Positions 1 to 9,620 of a stretch of 20,359 nt of DNA are shown here, piece by piece. Source of the DNA: Auxenochlorella pyrenoidosa (taxonomy: Eukaryota > Chlorophyta > Trebouxiophyceae > Chlorellales > Chlorellaceae). Where the stretch lies: positions 350,186-370,544 of the forward strand of contig KQ481993.1 in assembly GCA_001430745.1 (NCBI GenBank), in the 5' to 3' direction. Position numbers and translations under genes: made by a program. How positions within the stretch are numbered: the first letter of the stretch is position 1; the number at the start of each line of letters is the position of its first letter. Below the pieces are notes generated by a model. That model made no database searches. It saw nothing but the letters and a program-made list of their open reading frames with translations, and was not told the origin of the DNA.

Positions 1-3000
1 CTGCTGGGCATGGAGCCGGGCGCCCAGCAGGCGCTGTTTGACTTCTACCAGGCAACGCTGGATGCGCTCATGGAGCGGGCCAAGCGGGAGGGCGCCCTGG
101 GTGAGGCCCCAGGCTGCTGGGGGGGCGCGCAGGGAGCGAGGGAGTGCGGCACGGGAGCGGGAAGGAGGGAGGGAGGGAGGCGGAATGGTCGATTGCAGAG
201 CCACGGAAACAGGGAGGGAACAGCCTAGGCAGCGCTCCGCGGGGGGCGCATGCCCTCAACCTGCAGCTGCGCCCTCCTGTCATGGGTCGCACACATTGCA
301 CGCGTCTGCGCCACCCCTGTTCCCGCAGACGAGGGCATCATGGACATCAAGGCACACAGCGTGGCGCTGGTGGGAGAGCCGCGCGTCCTGCGGCGAGACG
401 ACGTCACCGGCGCCGCCACAGGTGGGCGTAAAGCGGGGGGTTTCGCTGGCGCGCGGCGCTGGAGATGGATGATGTACGCGCCGCTGGCCAGCCACGCTGC
501 CTCGGCGGCGGCGCCACTCCTGGCAAAGGGCCACTTGCCACTGAACAGTGCGGGCACTGAACGCCACTGATCCTGAGCTGCTCGCTGAGGCGCTGGGGTG
601 TGGCCCGGCGCAGGTCCTCAGTGGAGGTCCCAGTTAGGCTGCCTGCCTGCCCAGCTCCCTGTCAGCTCTCCACTCTCCCGGACCCTGCCTTGCCGTCCCC
701 AATTTTCCTTTATTTTAACAAATCTCCCGAACCTCGTGTGGCTGCAGTGATGTATGAAGTGGAGCTGGACCGCGGACTGCCCTGGCAGGATGCCCTGCAG
801 CTGCTGGAGGCGCACCAGCAGGGGGCCGCCCTGGCCGCGGCCGGGCTGGCCTCGCCCGTCGCCGCAGCTGCCGTGCCCGCTGTGCTGGCCTCAATGCCGG
901 CGCCAGAGGGGGAGGGCGGGGCGGCGGCAGCGGCAGGGCAGCAGCTGGGCCAGGCGACGGCGACAGAAGCGAAGCAGGAGGAGCAGCAGGCTTCAGGTGC
1001 AGAGGCAGAGCAGGAGCAGCAGGCAGCTGGAGAGGTGAAGCAGGAGGCTGGGGAGGAGCTGAAGGGCGCCCCGGATGAGAAGGAGCAGGAAGTTCAGGCT
1101 AGGCCAGCACAGGTGCAGCAGCAGCGGCGGCGGCAGCCGCGGCGGCAGCAGCCTGCAGTGAAGGAAGAAGAGGTAGCTCAAGAGAGCACAGAGCGCGCCG
1201 AGCAACAGCATAGCGGCGTCGAGCAGCGGAGCGACCAGCAGCCCACGGCTGGCGCCCTGCCTGCCAAGCAGGAACAGCAGGACACGGCGCCAGCCAAGAG
1301 GAGCATCAGCCCGCGGCAAGGCAACGGGCTGTCGCCGACGGGTGCCACCCCCCGCGGCAAGCAGAAAGCAGGCAAGCGGCGGCGCCGGCATCAGGACGAT
1401 GGTGGGCACCCCGGTTCCCCAGTCGCTGCTGCAGGTGATGCAGCAGGCACTGAGCCGGAAGCGGCGGCGGCAACAGCAGCAGCAGCGGAGAGGAGCGGCG
1501 CGGCTGGGATCAGCAAGCGCAGCCGCGCGGGCGGGAGCCCTGCTAAGAGGCCAGCCAAACAGCAGCAGGGCCAGGGAGCAGAGCAGGAAGAGGAGGCCGA
1601 GCCCATTGACCTGACCCTCTCAGACAGCCGGGCCGAGGCGGCAGCGAGTCCAGCAGCAGGGGCAGCTGGAAGTCCTGGGCTAGGCGCAGGCAAGCCTGCC
1701 CAGTCGCCTCTTTTACAGCAGCAACAGGAGGAGTGGCAGGGAGAGGAGGAGGCCCAGCAGCAGGAGGAGAAGGAGGAGCAGCAGCAGGAGCAGCAAGAAG
1801 AGCAGCAGGCACAGGAGGAGAAGGAGGAGCAGCAGCAGGAGCCACCCTCCTCACCAGAGAGGAAGCTGCAGGGGCAGCAGCGGCCGGCCGACTCAGATGT
1901 CATTGTGCTGGACGACAGCGAAAGCGATGTGGAGAAGGAGGGCGGGCAGGCTGGGAAAGGTGAGCAGGGCAAAGGGCTAGTCTGCAGCGATCGTCAGCTT
2001 TGCTATCCTGTGTGTGAGCGGGAGCTCCTTACCATTCAAGGCCATGCCATTCACGAGCCTTGCCGGGCGTGCCGGCCTGCCATGCTGCAGGCTCGAAGCA
2101 AGGCAGCGGCACGGGCTCGCAGCGATGGCGCAGCGGCTTCTTCCGCGCACGGCAGGAGGGCATCAACCGCCAGGTCAGGCGGGGCCGGTGGTTGTGCCAT
2201 TTGCAAGGCCGATGAGGGGTCCATTGGCAGTGGCTCAGCATGGCAGCGCTCTGCCTTTGCACGCCAGGAAAGCACCGACAGCAGCGTTGGTGTCTCTCTC
2301 CCTGCTGCCACTCGCGGCGCTGAGAGCTTAGAGTAGGTCGCTGCTGGAGGTTGCATGACCCAGAGGTCGCTGCTGGACTCATCGGTGTCGTGCCCTGCAA
2401 CCCCGCTGCCCGGCAGGTGCACGTGCTGCTGGCCCTTCAGGTGGAGGGCTCCCAGCCGCCCGTCTTCCACATCCACCGCCCGGCCACCGGCCGCTCGCGG
2501 CAGAACATGAGCCTGCAGGTGCGGTCGGGGTGTAGACCCGCCTCGCGCCTTTGCCCTCCACCCGCTGGAGCAATTTTGCAGGCCTGAAATTGTGCAAACC
2601 AGGGGTTGGGGTGAGCGCAAACTGGCTGCGAATCACAGGAAACCAGGCAGCGTGATGAGCGAAAAGATGGGTGCAACACATTCGGGCCCTCCCTCCACCA
2701 CCACCACCACCACCACCACCACATGCCGCGCAGGAGCTCAAGGCGAGGTATACCCCGCTGGAGCCTGCTGCCTGCCAGCCGCTGTGGGAGAAGGCCTATG
2801 CGGCGGCGGACACGCGGCCGGGCAAGGAGGGGGGCGAGAAGAAGCCGGCGGTGGCGCGCAAGAAGCGGCTGCACATCCTGGGCGGCGCCGTCATGCGCAG
2901 CTGGGGCGCGGTGCAGGTGGGGTGGGGTGGGATGCCCGGGGGCGGCGGAGGCTGGGCCAGCGGGTGTGCCATACCCATCGAGCGCTGCGCTGATGCGGCC

Positions 3001-4012
3001 GGGTCGTAGGATGGGAACACTCATGAATGCTGGGCAGTGCACACCCGTCGGATGCTGTGTCCTGCTTGGCTGTGCACCAAACTCCCGCTCCCTCACCCCG
3101 AAGCGCACTCACTCGCCTGCACCCCAAGCCCCTCCACACACACACCGCCCACCCAACACCCCAACACACACCCCCAACCCCCGCTTGGTAATCCCTGCCC
3201 AGGCCACGCTGGCGCGGCACGTGCGGCCCAGTGAGCGGCGCATGCGGGTGCTGCGCATCGCCACGACGGGGGAGCCCCCGCAGCGCCTCGTGGGCATGCT
3301 GGTGCCAGAGCCCGCCGTGGAGCCGGTGATCCGCGTGTTGCAGGGCGGCGAGGCAGATGCTGCCGACAAGGCGGCGACAGAGGCCGGCGGCGACAGCAAG
3401 AGCAGCGGCGCCGCCGGCACTGCGCCGCCGCTGCGCAAGCGGGGCCGCCCGCCTGCGCCACGTCCGGCACTGCAGCAGCAGAAGGAGCAGGAGAAGGGGC
3501 AGCCGTCGGGAGCCAAGCGTGCTCGCGTGGACAAGCAGCAGCAGGGCGCAAGCACAGCAGCTGGTGCAGCACGCGGCGGGGCCAAGCCAGAGCAGCAGCA
3601 GGAGGAGGAGGCAACAGAGGCAGAGCAGCAGCAGCAGCCGCGCGGGCGGCGCAAGCAGCCGGCACGGGGCCAGCCGCCGCAGCGGCGGCAGCCGCCCCGT
3701 GGGTGGGCAGGCAAGCAGGCCGTGAGCGCGGCGGCAGCAACGACTGCTGACACCTCTTCTTCTGCCAGCAATTCCTCAACCTCCACCTCCTCTGACGATT
3801 CCTCCTCTTCTGACAGCGAGGAAGAGCCATCGCCTCCAGAGGAGCAGGAAAAGGAGAGCTCTTCTGCCAGCAGCAGCAGCAGCAGCAGCGAAGAGGAGGA
3901 AGAGGAAGAGGAGTCGAGCGCAAGCAGCGAAGACGAGGCGCCGCCGCCAAAGCCGGCGCCGCGCCGGCGGGCGCCCATGCGCGGCGCAGGGGCGCACGGC
4001 CGCAAGGCATGA
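1..4012 (+). CDS. SBNO: Strawberry notch / FORGETTER1-like protein, C-terminal part (5' end outside window)
   Basis: SBNO proteins are nuclear DExH-type helicase-like co-regulators that act with chromatin remodellers; the plant member FORGETTER1 supports heat-stress memory. The helicase core lies left of the window. Exons read: 1-100, 329-421, 748-1959, 2364-2518, 2734-2916, 3203-4012, all phase-consistent, giving 850 visible residues and a TGA stop. Family signatures in order: LLGMEPGAQQALFDFY, then DEGIMDIKAHSV, then VMYEVELDRGLPWQDAL, then RPATGRSRQNMSLQELK, then LHILGGAVMRSWGAV, then MRVLRIATTGEPPQRLVGML. They follow the order of the SBNO C-terminal domain and resemble the plant form most. 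Exon 3 of this model carries a Gln/Glu-rich insertion of roughly 380 residues absent from animal and plant homologues as I remember them. The last exon ends in a basic then Ser/Glu-rich tail. The acceptor at 2364 is the least certain junction, chosen by phase and similarity. Confidence 0.87.
1605..1625 (+). other. SUMO-interaction-like motif 1 in the SBNO insertion
   Basis: The frame reads EPIDLTLSD: a hydrophobic I-x-L-x-L core flanked by acidic residues and a serine, as in canonical SUMO-interacting motifs. It lies in an otherwise Gln/Ala/Glu-rich stretch, so the hydrophobic cluster stands out. Binding is inferred only. Confidence 0.55.
1896..1928 (+). other. SUMO-interaction-like motif 2 in the SBNO insertion
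   Basis: The frame reads DVIVLDDSESD: a V-I-V-L core followed directly by acidic residues and serines. This is close to the textbook SIM consensus (V/I-x-V/I-V/I/L plus an acidic or phosphorylatable tail). It sits just before the donor at 1959/1960. Binding has not been shown. Confidence 0.65.
2694..2723 (+). repeat. (CCA)n microsatellite in an SBNO intron
   Basis: About nine CCA/ACC triplets lie in the 2519-2733 intron, ending about 10 bases before the acceptor at 2733. The run takes the place of a normal polypyrimidine tract, and length changes here could affect splicing. Confidence 0.9.
3434..3466 (+). other. AT-hook-like motif in the SBNO C-terminal tail
   Basis: The frame reads RKRGRPPAPRP, containing the G-R-P core with flanking basic and proline residues typical of an AT-hook minor-groove binder. 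A second basic cluster, GAKRARVDK, follows about 25 residues later and could be a nuclear localisation signal. Functional inference only. Confidence 0.5.
3740..3945 (+). other. Ser/Asp/Glu-rich acidic tail of SBNO
   Basis: Long serine runs alternate with glutamate runs (for example SSSDDSSSSDSEEE, then EEEEEEEE). This is a typical casein-kinase-2 substrate context. It is followed by a short basic Pro/Arg C-terminus before the stop at 4010-4012. Confidence 0.75.
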
Positions 4013-4052
4013 TGCCTGCCGAACCCATGCGTTGCCTCCTGCATCCGTGCCG

Positions 4053-4057
4053 TGTAA
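4053..4057 (+). terminator. TGTAA poly(A) signal of the SBNO gene
   Basis: TGTAA lies about 40 bases after the stop codon. TGTAA is the usual polyadenylation signal of green algae and supports both this gene end and a chlorophyte origin. Confidence 0.7.
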
Positions 4058-4466
4058 CATTTCACCCTACATGTGCTGGACATGGTGATAGATGAGCAGC
4101 CTGAGGGAATGCTGGCCAGGCAGCCAGCCTGGCGCAGCACATGCAGATGTGTTAGACCCTTGGCCTGCCAGCGGACTCCCTTGGAGGCATTGCAGCCGAA
4201 CCCCACACCCTTCAAGCAGCTGAGTGATCTGTCCTAGCTGCAGGGGGGCAGCCAGGTGGGAGAGAAGGCTTAGCACGGTCAGAAGAGTCAGCTCACGGCT
4301 TGCCTGCCATCCCAGAACGCCTTGCACAACCTTCTGGAGCCTTTGCAGCTTGCTCTAAACAGCTGGGGAAGGCCTGAAGGGGGTGTCGACCCTGCAGAGG
4401 CGCCTGTGCTGTTCTGCAGTGCCCTCGTCATCGCCTTGGTAGACAGGACCTCCAAGCAACGCCAGA
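4058..4466. other. Intergenic region between SBNO and EVE genes
   Basis: This holds the presumed promoter and 5' leader of the EVE gene. I see no clear TATA box, no coding exon supported by similarity, and no RNA gene. Open frames on both strands here have no recognisable protein features. Confidence 0.6.
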
Positions 4467-7187
4467 ATGGCCCCCAAGGTGGGCCAATGGCTCCGCAGGC
4501 TAGGCTGCGCTGCTCGTGCAGGCGGGCGCAGCGGCAGTTGTTGTCGGCGGTTGTGCCAGCGCTCCCCCGCCTGCCTCTGATTAACCTGCCCCTGTGCAGC
4601 ACTTCCTCACCCCTGCAAGGTGCTAGCTGTGGTGGCACCCGCCTCATGCTGCACCACAATTCTGGGCCCAAGCCTGACACTCGCCGCTCCTGCCTGCCCA
4701 CATGCACAATTGCAGCGCTCGGCGAGTGAGCCTGCCTTGCCAAAGGGCGGCAGCAAGAAGGCCAAGAAGAAAGAGGTGGGGGGGCTTGGTACCAGCCCTG
4801 GTGCCGAAAGCAGTTCAAACCGGGCAAAAGCATAGCCTGCGGGCATCTGGCGAGCTGCCCTGGGCAGCATTTAAGGGAGCGAGCGCGCTTTGCAGGCAGC
4901 AGCTGCCGGTTGCGTGATGGTGCCCCGCCTGGCACCCCCCGGCCAGATCACCGACCCTCCGGAGCGCGACGAGGAGGGGCGCGCCTACTTCCTGCTGAAG
5001 AAGCCGGTAAGCTGCTGCCTGCCTGAAAGCGCCTACCTGTACTGCCTGCTCCTGCTCAAGAAGCCGATCAGCTGCAGGCAGCAGGCCCCCTCGGGAGGCG
5101 ATAGGATCGCCCCAGCGCGACTGGACAGCACAGCATGCTCGTGTGGGCGCCGCAGAAACGAAAGCATTGCAGTGCAGTGTGCAGGGGTTAAGAACGCCCA
5201 ATGGTCGCCCCACTGCTCCCAGCCGCAGCACTCAGTCTGATGCCTGACCTGTCGCAGGTGGACGAGGGCGGGGAGGCAAAGGCCCTCGAGGGCAAGAACG
5301 ACAACATTGCGTCCTTCACGGGTGCATGCAGGGGGGCGGTGAGGGGGCATGTGCGAGCACATGCTGCCAAGAGGCTGCGGCAGCCGTAACCAGCATGCTC
5401 AGCGGCGCATGGCCATAGCATGGCTTTGGCGCACGTTGCATGTGCAACCGGCATGCTGGCACTGGCTCTTCGGGCATCCCTGGTGCACCTGCCTGCAGGG
5501 CTTCACACCCACGTCAGCAAGAAGGTCATGCAACACATGCAGGTGGCTGGCTGCTGCGGGTGCCTGCTGCTCTCCCCAACCTTAGCTCTGACAAGCGGGC
5601 CGGCTCAACTTCCTTACTGCTCGGCCGCCTCCCCTACAGGCTGTGCAGGCCTGCTGCTGCTGCCCTGCACAGCCAGTTGGCTGGGAGGGGTTGCCTTATC
5701 GCTGCTGTCATCTCTTTGACAAGCAGACTTCCCCACTGAAATGCGTACTCGAATGCAACAGCCACTGACTGCATCATTCTTTTTTCTGCACCTCCCCAGG
5801 TTGGAGACCAGGTGCTCCTGTTCCGCTACAACAACAGCAGGACGGGCGCCAAGGCCGACCCGCCGGGCATCACCGGCATCTGCGAGGTGGCCAAGGCGGT
5901 GGGTGGGGGGGAGGGGTGGGAGCACTACCACAGCCTGCGTTGCGTCCGCCAGCAAGGAGCAGATGAGCGACATGATGCTGGCCCCTAGCTGCCGGTCATT
6001 CCTGAGAACATTGCGGCGGACGGCCAGTGCCTGCCTGCCAGCCACGGCCGATGGCAGGTGTCTTGCAGGGCAAAACTCTGACTTGCGTGCCCGCCTGCCG
6101 GCCGCAGGCGTACCCAGACCCCGAGGACAGGGAGGAGGGCGGCTTCCTGGCGGTGGACCTGCGGCTGCTGGAGGTATTTGAGGGTGGGTTCTGGCTCAAT
6201 TCTGACTGCCATTTCTACACAAAAATGGGCCTGTCAATTGAATGGACCTGAGGCTGCTGGAGGTGTGTATGGGTGGAAGCGCCTGCGGCGGTGCTGACAG
6301 AGTCTGGGGCAACCTGCTTCCTTGCAAAAGCTCATGTGGACTACAACTGATACGCCATATGAGGCGTGCAAGCTGGAGGCCCGCGCTGGCCTCTTCTTCC
6401 CCCGCGATGCACAGCTCTTCCCTTCCCTGTTCCACGCCGCAGAGCCCATCTCTGCGGCGCTACTGAGGAAGCACAAGGGCAGCCCAGAGCTGCGGGGCTG
6501 GTCCTACTTCCAGAAGGGCATGTCCACGGGTGCGGGCTGGTGCAGCTGTGCCGCAGCCTGCCGGGCGCACTCAATCTTCAGCATGGCGGTGCATGGCGCA
6601 CCAGCTTCTTGTGCCACAGGCACCGCCCTCCGGGCTTTAAAGGGCAGCGCGGGGCACGCCTAGATTTGTGCCCGCCTTGCCTCGCCATGAGTTGCAGCCA
6701 AGAGACAGGGGCTGCTGAGAAATTTAGTGTTCGCCTGGCAGGCAGCCGGCCCACGTTGCTTGCCTGGTGCGGGCAGAGATGAGCAGCCCTGCAGAGCCGT
6801 ACAACGGCACATGAATCGTCTTGAGGCTTGCGCCATGTTCCCACATCCCTCAACTGCAGTGTTCCCCATGTCGCCGCAGCAGTTTGACATCGTCGCCAAT
6901 GTGAGCAGGCTGCGCCCGCAATGCAGTGCTGGCGTGCGGTGCATGCGCCCTGCAATAGCGCTCAGAAATTTGGCATCCTGCTCACCAGCCCAGCCTGCCC
7001 GCATGGAGTCCCTCAGGCTCGCAGCCAGTGCAGGCAGCCTGCAAGCACCGCCCTTGCAGGCTGCCCGCATGACATGCAGCACCTAGCTTTACTGTCTGCC
7101 AGTGGGCTCCCACTTTGTGCTGCCTCTTGCTCCCTCTGGCCGGTGCAGCTGGAAGAGGCGCCGGCAGAAGAAGAGGAGGAGCGCTGA
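4467..7187 (+). CDS. THYN1: EVE-domain protein, THYN1-like
   Basis: EVE domains have the PUA/YTH-like fold and are thought to bind modified bases; THYN1 is a nuclear protein. Exons: 4467-4478, 4716-4775, 4896-5006, 5258-5321, 5499-5542, 5800-5898, 6108-6183, 6443-6529 plus 6860-6900, and 7149-7187. All phases agree and give 210 aa (human THYN1 is about 225). The N-terminus MAPKRSASEPALPKGG followed by KKAKKK looks like a nuclear localisation signal. Domain landmarks: AYFLLKKP (family YWLMKSEP), SFTGLHTHVSKKVMQHM, VGDQVLLFRYNNSR, GITGICEVAKAAYPDPED, VDLRLLEVFEEPISAALL, and MSPQQFDIVANLEE. Each aligns in spacing with THYN1. The C-terminus is acidic. The start has a good context (agaATGg). Least certain are the 12-nt first exon and the weak donor GTGCAT at 5322. 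The KSEP-type motif is degenerate (KKP). Confidence 0.85.
5029..5078 (+). repeat. Decayed echo of the 4896-5006 exon end, inside the following intron
   Basis: The exon end and donor at 4981-5015 recur 40-60 bases downstream with about a 12-base insertion. Over the final 27 bases about 23 match (TTCCTGCTGAAGAAGCCG versus CTCCTGCTCAAGAAGCCG). The donor GTAAGC of the source has become ATCAGC in the copy, so the echo cannot be used as that splice site. Confidence 0.7.
6243..6276 (+). repeat. Decayed echo of the 6108-6183 exon end, inside the following intron
   Basis: The exon end at 6154-6187 recurs 89 bases downstream. TGGACCTGCGGCTGCTGGAG becomes TGGACCTGAGGCTGCTGGAG, followed by a diverged copy of the donor (GGGTGGGT versus GGGTGGAA). 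The copied frame is not needed for the protein model. Confidence 0.75.
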
Positions 7188-7863
7188 AGGCTGCCCGCGG
7201 TGCTGCTCTGGCAGGGCAGCAGGCGCTGGTGGTGGTGCGCCTTGCAGTGCTCTGGCAGGACGCCGTGGGTGGCCGCCTGCGGCACGCGTGCTGGAGCAGA
7301 CATGGGCACGGCAGCTGTCCGCTTTGGCATTGCAAGGCTGCTGGCATCCAAGCGCTCCCGCCTCTGCAACAGCGCCTCCAGCGGCAGATGTGTAAGATTG
7401 TCAGGGCGCAGTGCACACCAGGGCTCAGCAGAGACTTTGCAGGCTCCGTTCAAAAGTTGTGCCTGGACCGGCTGCCCGCAGCCGAGCGGTCCCTGCTGAT
7501 GCGTGAGCTAATAGCGCAGCAATGGTACTGCTATTCCATCGCCCTCGCTGGTACCCAGGCACCAGGCCACGCGTCCCCAATTGCACTAGGTAAAGCCCAT
7601 TCACGGGAAGCACAGCAGCTCCTCAGGTGCTGCATCCCCCGCATGTCGTTGACTCCTGTTTGAATCCTGGCTTAAGGACACTTGTGCAATCTCGCTGCTT
7701 CACACCCCATCTGAAACTGTTCAAATTGTGCAGGCGCTTGCGCTCTCAGCCCCAACGCATGGGCATCTGAGCAGGACCCGTTGCAGCAGGATGTGCCAGG
7801 CAGCCGCTGCCTTCCACCCCGGCCACACTGCTGCGGCGGCTGGTGCGTGGCGAGTGCCGCCGG
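7188..7863. other. Convergent intergenic region with EVE 3' UTR
   Basis: Two genes end here facing each other. TGTAA at 7391-7395 is the likely poly(A) signal of the EVE gene, giving a 3' UTR of about 200 bases. I find no TTACA (reverse TGTAA) for the minus-strand gene. A plus-strand open frame reaching 7663 has some protein-like text but no recognised domain or conserved splice context, so it is not called. Confidence 0.6.
7391..7395 (+). terminator. TGTAA poly(A) signal of the EVE gene
   Basis: A green-algal poly(A) motif about 200 bases after the TGA at 7185-7187. It is the first TGTAA seen downstream of the gene. Confidence 0.6.
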
Positions 7864-9620
7864 TCAGACGCCGGAGAAGGGCAGGGACAGGTAGCCCTTG
7901 ACCAGGCGCTTGAGGGTGTCGTTGTCCAGCGCCTCCACCAGGGAGCCGGGGACAAAGCCCTGCAGGCAGCAGGCGTGGGCGGCGGGCTCACAACCAGACG
8001 TTATGACGGGATAACGGCAGCGGGGTGCGAGGAAAGAGGAGCAATAAAAGGCTTTGCCAGGAGGCTGCAGGACAGGGCCTTGCGCATTTTCCGGCGAACT
8101 CGGTTTGCCACAACAAGATGCATTGAGAGCAAGGGACAAACGGGGGCCAGAGGGCACCCACATCGCAGATAGTTCCTGCCCGCTCCGCCGTCCAACTCTG
8201 CCCCACAGCCCACCTGCAGGCGCCAGTAGGAGTCCTCCTGCTCATCGTCAAACGGCTCGCCTGCAGCGCAGGTTGGGCCCGGCAAGAGCAGGGACAGCGA
8301 GTCCGCAGCGGTCTTGGACGTCGATGGTCTAGTCAGGCAGTCGGCAGCGTGGCGGCACGGCAGGCAGTGCCTGCCCCACTGCCGCGCATCAAGCGCAGGC
8401 ATGCATGCACCTCATGTACCCCACCTGCCCACTGGGGCCCTTCCAGACTGGATCACCCTGCTGGCACCACCCAACCAATTGGGACTGCCCACCTGCCTCC
8501 TTGTGGTAGGCCTGCAGCAGCCTCATCACCAGGATACCCGCCATCTTGGCGTCGCGCTCAGCATCCCCCTCAGAGCCCAGCCTGCAGGGGGGAGCCTGGC
8601 AGCCGCACGGGTCACCACAGCGAGGGGCCAGCCAGAGCACGGGCGTGTTGGCGACGCTCCGTTCGCTCGCATGCACTGCAATGCATGCACAAGGTGCGCA
8701 GGCATGGGAGGGAGGTGTGTGAATCCCAGGAGGCGACAAGCGCCAGATCCCCAGGCCTGCCCCTGCACGCGTGCGCTCGATGCCCCTGTGCTGCACAGCC
8801 CAGCAAGGTGGCCTTTCCTCCCCTCCGCCAGTGGCGCCAACTCCGCCCTGCCGCAACAGCAAGCAGGCACCAGCGATCATGACCTCATCAGGCATCTGCA
8901 GGCGCACCAGGCCTGCACATCCAGGCGCTGGCTGTCCAGCCCCTGGCGCGCCGCCTCCTCGCTGGCCACCACCTCGGCCTGGGAGTGCTCCTCCACGTCA
9001 GATCCGCCCCGCTGGCGCAGGTCCGCCTCTTCCAGCCTGCGCCGGGGCAGCGCACCGGCAGCAGCTCTTTTTGATCAGTTCAATCAGAAGTTTGGTGTGT
9101 CGGGGGCGGGGCAGCGCGCGTCCACACTGGGCAGCTTTGTGATCTAGCTCAAGCGCAGATTTGGATGGCTGTTGCAGTGAGCTGCCATCCTGCTGGCATC
9201 GCCAGAGGCCTCACTGAGTCCCTAGCGCAGCAGGCCATGGCTGGCCAGCAGGCCGGGGCGGCAGATGGCGAGGTGCAGCCAGGCACTGTCAAGGCCAGCT
9301 CACACCGCCCCTCACCACGCCTGCAGCTGGTCCACGAGGCTCCGCTTGCCGCCCGCCGTGGCGGCAATGCGCGTGCGCACATCCCGTGCCACATGGGACC
9401 AGCCCAGGTCATGCCCCACAGCAGAGGCACCCCGCTCCTCCTCTCGGTGCTGCGCCTGCACCACCTGCCAGCGGCGGCCCGTGGGTGTGCAGCTGGGGCC
9501 GTCCCTGGGCGCCTGGGGCTGCCAAACCCTGGCTGTGGCGGCGGCCCGAGGGCTGGTGGCGGCCTTGGCTGCCCTGCAGGGCGCTGTGAGGCCCGTGGCA
9601 GTGCTGCACGACCCAAGCAT
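7864..9620 (-). CDS. Predicted plastid-targeted protein of unknown function
   Basis: Five minus-strand exons fit together with correct phases: 9620-9316, 9036-8908, 8581-8493, 8260-8214 and 7959-7864 (stop TGA), giving 221 aa. All introns are GT-AG. The ATG has the context GCCGCCATGC. Residues 1 to about 56 are rich in Ala, Ser, Thr and Arg with almost no acidic residues and end RRWQVVQAQ, a likely chloroplast transit peptide. The mature part is acidic and helical: DLGWSHVARDVRTRIAA, GGKRSLVDQLQAWLEEAD, then DAERDAKMAGILVMRLLQAY, EPFDDEQEDSYWRLQ and finally FVPGSLVEALDNDTLKRLVK ending in LPFSGV. I do not recognise the family. There is no obvious metal site or membrane segment. An in-frame upstream Met at 9785 could extend the protein by 55 residues but has a poorer context. 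Confidence 0.72.

Larger units (their letters stand above)
870..1958 (+). other. Gln/Glu/Ala-rich low-complexity insertion inside SBNO
   Basis: This stretch is open in the SBNO frame and separates two conserved segments that are about 20-30 residues apart in homologues. It is dominated by CAG and GAG codons with scattered Lys/Arg clusters such as GKQKAGKRRRRH, a likely nuclear localisation signal. An exact 30-bp sequence occurs at 1761-1790 and again at 1812-1841, a 51-bp (17-codon) offset, so part of the expansion arose by in-frame tandem duplication. The region is probably disordered. Confidence 0.8.

Noticed and set aside
1391..1972. Minus-strand open frame rich in Ser/Cys opposite the SBNO insertion
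   Set aside because: It is the mirror of CAG/GAG repeats (CTG/CTC codons), a shadow of the sense coding region.
3109..4215. 368-aa minus-strand open frame opposite the last SBNO exon
   Set aside because: Antisense shadow of Ser/Glu repeats; the sense strand carries the conserved SBNO segment.
7115..7663. 182-aa plus-strand open frame over the EVE 3' end
   Set aside because: It overlaps the EVE stop in another frame and crosses the TGTAA signal. A stretch near 7450-7530 looks protein-like but has no recognisable homology.
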